A stretch of DNA of 18,107 bases from assembly GCA_015179045.1 (NCBI GenBank), contig WHUZ01000255.1:1-18107 (forward strand). Reading direction: 5' to 3'. The stretch is from Kalaharituber pfeilii (Eukaryota; Ascomycota; Pezizomycetes; Pezizales; Pezizaceae). A program made the translations under genes and the position numbers. How positions within the stretch are numbered: position 1 is the first letter of the stretch; the number at the start of each line of letters is the position of its first letter. Of this stretch, positions 16,353 to 18,107 are shown in pieces. The notes beneath the pieces are model-generated. The model worked only from the letters and a program-made list of their open reading frames with translations, was not told the origin of the DNA and searched no databases.

Positions 16353-16850
16353 GGGTGTATGGTGTATGTTGCTGGTAACTTTAATTTGACATTGTCCAAA
16401 TTAGCATCATACTGTAGGATTTTGAAAGGTCCTTCCCATAGAGTAAATGGAGTTTTTACCTTCTCAGACAAGTTTTTATTTGATAGCCATACCCAATTTC
16501 CAGGCTCTATATTAGGGCTGAGTCCTTTCTTTTTCTCTGTTTTGGGTATTAACTTTTGGCTTAATTTTTCTTTTACTTGTGAGAGGTACTTACTCCTTTT
16601 ATCTTCTGGGTTGCTTTGTTTCCTGTTGCTTTTTCTTCTGGACTGGGTTCTGCTGTAATAGTTGCTAGGTTGAAAGGGTCTGATTGCTGGAATGCTATTG
16701 TTATTGGGCTGTATCCTCTTGTGCTGTTGACTGCACTATTCATTGCTCTTACTACCTCTTTTAACAATGTTGCCCAATTCCCTTTTCTTCTTAATAACAT
16801 CCTTCTCATTCCAGCATCCAACTCCTGGTGGCCCTTTCCACTTGTCCAAC
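16265..16850 (-). pseudogene. Element C integrase C-terminal half
   Basis: Two frames carry it. From about 16850 to 16573: LDAGMRRMLLRRKGNWATLL, KEVVRAMNSAVNSTRGYSP and ITIAFQQSDP, the segment after the catalytic glutamate (family W...LP.A..AYN...H.STG.SPF). From about 16620 to 16265 in the next frame: SKYLSQVKEKLSQKLIPKTE, IEPGNWVWLSNKNLSEKV and LWEGPFKILQYDANLDNV, then KLKLPATYTIHP, which is the GPF/Y region of integrase. Frame changes occur near 16825-16850, 16600-16620 and 16345-16365. Plus-strand frames at 16302-16658 and 16616-16882 are shadows. Confidence 0.85.
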
Positions 16851-17499
16851 TGTCTGGTGATAGTATGCTATTGACTGTCTGAGTTCTATCCCTTGTCCTT
16901 TTAAATATTTTTTTATTTCTTCAGATCCCAAGTTAGTTCCTCTGTCAACTATCATAATTAAGGGTTTTTGGTGTTCCTTAAAATATGCTTTCAGGTGTTT
17001 GATGATTAAGGAACTTGGGACTGATTCAGGACATGGATATGCTTTGTAGTACCCAGAAAAACAGTCAATGATACTAAGAACTTGAGAAAACTTGCCTGAT
17101 CCTTTTGCTGCTATTCCAAAGTTTTTTGACATACTGTGTATGTCTACCTGAATTGCCCAGAAGGGCATAGGAATTCCTCCACATTTAGGGATGGGGAGGA
17201 GGATCCAACCCACCTGCAGCCTTTGTTCTCTGGCATATGCTGCAGGTTTTCACAAACTTTTCCACCTCAGTACCTAATGACTTAATTTCCCAAAATTCCT
17301 CAATTAGTTTTTGTATTGCTTTTATACCTCTGTGGTTTAGGTATTCATGAGCATAATTTATTAGGAAATGTATGAATTTCTTACCAGTCATCATTAGGTT
17401 CCTGGGTATGCAAACCCTCCAAACAGCTTGTCCTCCATCCCACCTCAACAACCATCCACTCTTAATAGTCCATTCCTCTCCTGCATCTTTGGGGTACAT
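16806..17499 (-). pseudogene. Element C integrase: zinc-binding and catalytic core
   Basis: Integrase inserts element cDNA into the chromosome. The zinc-binding domain (17499-17215) shows YAHEYLNHRGIKAIQKL and FVKTCSICQRTKA: H-x4-H and C-x2-C, all four ligands present. A frame change near 17213 leads to GWILLPIPKCGGIPMPFWAI and QVDIHSMSKNFG (first catalytic Asp), then LSIIDCFSGYYKAYPCPE, IMIVDRGTNLGSEEIKKYLK (second Asp) and AYYHQTVGQVERATR (catalytic Glu). All three DDE residues are intact. The frame ends at 16806 just after the Glu, with the continuation one frame over. The chemistry is preserved; only the reading frame is broken. Confidence 0.9.
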
Positions 17500-17567
17500 G
17501 TAGGGGTAGGAGTAGGCTGGGTCCTATAAGATTTCCTTGATGTACTCACCTTTCCATCCCTTATCCT

Positions 17568-17948
17568 CTAGGATGGCTTGAGTTCCTCATCAAGGAGGAT
17601 CATGTTGGTTGTTGGGGTACTCTTCAGTCTTGAATCCCCACAGGAGGTCAAGTGTGGGTCAGGGTTTTGTTTGGCCATCTGGGCCAGTTTGAGATAGTAG
17701 CCATTCTCAAACTGTTGGATCTCTGACAGAATATTCTTCCTGAGAATATTCTGCTTTGCCTGGTTGCTTAGGCTTGGTTGATTCCAAACCTGAGGCTTAT
17801 ACCCAGTTGCTTGCTTGTCAGATAGATGAACTGGGCATTCATCATAGATGCAATGTGCCCAACTCATCTTCTTGTGGCAAGAGAGTCCCAGGGCTGAGGG
17901 TTTGGAGTGGAGGGAGCAAACTTCACCTATTTCTTTTAAGTCCTTTTA
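17568..17948 (-). pseudogene. Element C Trp/Cys/His-rich segment upstream of integrase
   Basis: An open minus-strand frame reads SLHSKPSALGLSCHKKMSWA, HCIYDECPVHLSDKQATGYK and then a Q/N-rich stretch with LSEIQQFENGYYLKLAQMAK. Upstream it is bounded by a TAA at about 17946; downstream it ends at 17568 and the reading seems to continue in the next frame as AILEDKGWKGEYIKEIL, where a TAG at 17524-17526 intervenes before DPAYSYPYMYPKDAGEEW. The W-x-H-C-x5-C-x2-H spacing looks like a small metal-binding motif. It occupies the RNase H to integrase linker zone, but no RNase H is visible in the window, and I cannot name a family. Confidence 0.55.
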
Positions 17949-18107
17949 GGGACTCCTTCTCTTTTCCACCTTGTTACCATTTACTGGGCTTCTTCTTGCT
18001 CCCTTATTTCTGTCCCTAAGATCCTCTTTGAGGTAAAGTGAGCTAAGTGCACCTTCAAAGCCCCTCATAGCTTTTGGTACCTTTGGTGGTGGAGGAGGGA
18101 GAGGGAT
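17949..18107 (-). pseudogene. Element C coding sequence running off the window
   Basis: Minus-strand reading from the edge gives a proline-rich start (PLPPPPPKVPKAM) and FEGALSSLYLKEDLRD, then basic residues. This is presumably more of the C polyprotein, but no domain is recognisable in 159 bp and the frame was not verified through to the next segment. A plus-strand frame at 17756-18019 is a shadow. Confidence 0.4.

Larger units (their letters stand above)
15003..18107 (-). mobile_element. Element C: second chromovirus family, 5' end beyond the window
   Basis: A minus-strand Ty3/gypsy chromovirus: a Trp/Cys/His-rich segment, integrase (zinc-binding, DDE core, C-terminal GPF motif), chromodomain, C-terminal tail, polypurine tract and 3' LTR. 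Its LTR, tract and protein differ from A and B, so it is a distinct family. RT and RNase H must lie beyond 18107. Base composition is more balanced than A or B and few CAR-to-TAR stops are present, implying later arrival or weaker RIP. Coding is nevertheless broken by about seven frame changes over 2.2 kb. Confidence 0.85.

Noticed and set aside
15925..16882. Plus-strand open frames of 88-133 codons rich in hydrophobic residues, suggesting membrane proteins
   Set aside because: They are antisense to integrase and chromodomain motifs of element C; the hydrophobic look comes from reading lysine/glutamate-rich coding sequence backwards.
1..18107. A novel multi-gene system such as a defence or biosynthetic cluster
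   Set aside because: All recognisable protein motifs belong to Ty3/gypsy polyproteins. The remaining DNA is satellite, dispersed repeat or AT-rich non-coding sequence, and no host gene was recognised.

Overview
The window looks like a gene-poor, repeat-filled heterochromatic block from a filamentous fungus, most likely an ascomycete. Four things support this. Nearly all recognisable coding sequence is Ty3/gypsy retrotransposon of the chromodomain-bearing (chromovirus) type. The left 14 kb is AT-rich and full of TA steps. Homologous copies differ mainly by C-to-T and G-to-A transitions, with CAA/CAG glutamine codons becoming stops and TGY cysteine codons becoming TAY tyrosine; this is the signature expected of repeat-induced point mutation (RIP). 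No intact host gene, tRNA or rRNA was recognised. The species cannot be named from the sequence.

Layout, left to right. 1-282 is AT-rich filler. A 411-bp dispersed repeat (R, copy 1) runs from 283 to 693 and is followed by a TATC/GAGTATC minisatellite (695-945). Element A, a plus-strand chromovirus relic, spans about 1266-4609: reverse transcriptase, RNase H, integrase, chromodomain, polypurine tract and a 698-bp 3' LTR. A short R fragment (4754-4796) and an 83-bp tandem duplication (4797-4962) lead into a long degenerate satellite of about 57-66 bp units (5225-7110). A composite island (7119-7879) holds a poly-T run, a minus-strand open stretch of unknown nature, a 51-bp A-rich insertion with a 10-bp duplicated target, and a possible LTR end with primer-binding site. 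R copy 2 follows (7880-8292), then a more decayed array of the same satellite (8296-9000) and AT-rich DNA with hairpins (9000-9995).

Element B, a minus-strand relative of A, occupies 9996 to about 15000 in the order gag zinc knuckle, protease-like, RT, RNase H, integrase, chromodomain, PPT, 3' LTR. Its LTR is unusual in holding two 605-bp tandem copies of the LTR body. Element C, a different and younger-looking minus-strand chromovirus, occupies about 15003-18107 and runs off the right edge: 3' LTR, PPT, pol C-terminus, chromodomain, integrase. C has few RIP-type stops but is broken by about seven frame changes. It appears to sit at the edge of, or inside, the gag end of B.

No gene here can be expected to work as written. 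The most interesting signal is in the 3' LTR of C: a 12-bp periodic ladder of TGA(C/G)TCA sites, the consensus bound by Gcn4/CPC1/AP-1 bZIP factors, placed about 55-155 bp upstream of a TATA-like box. I found no convincing new multi-gene system; the novelty is in transposon regulation and satellite/retroelement architecture.
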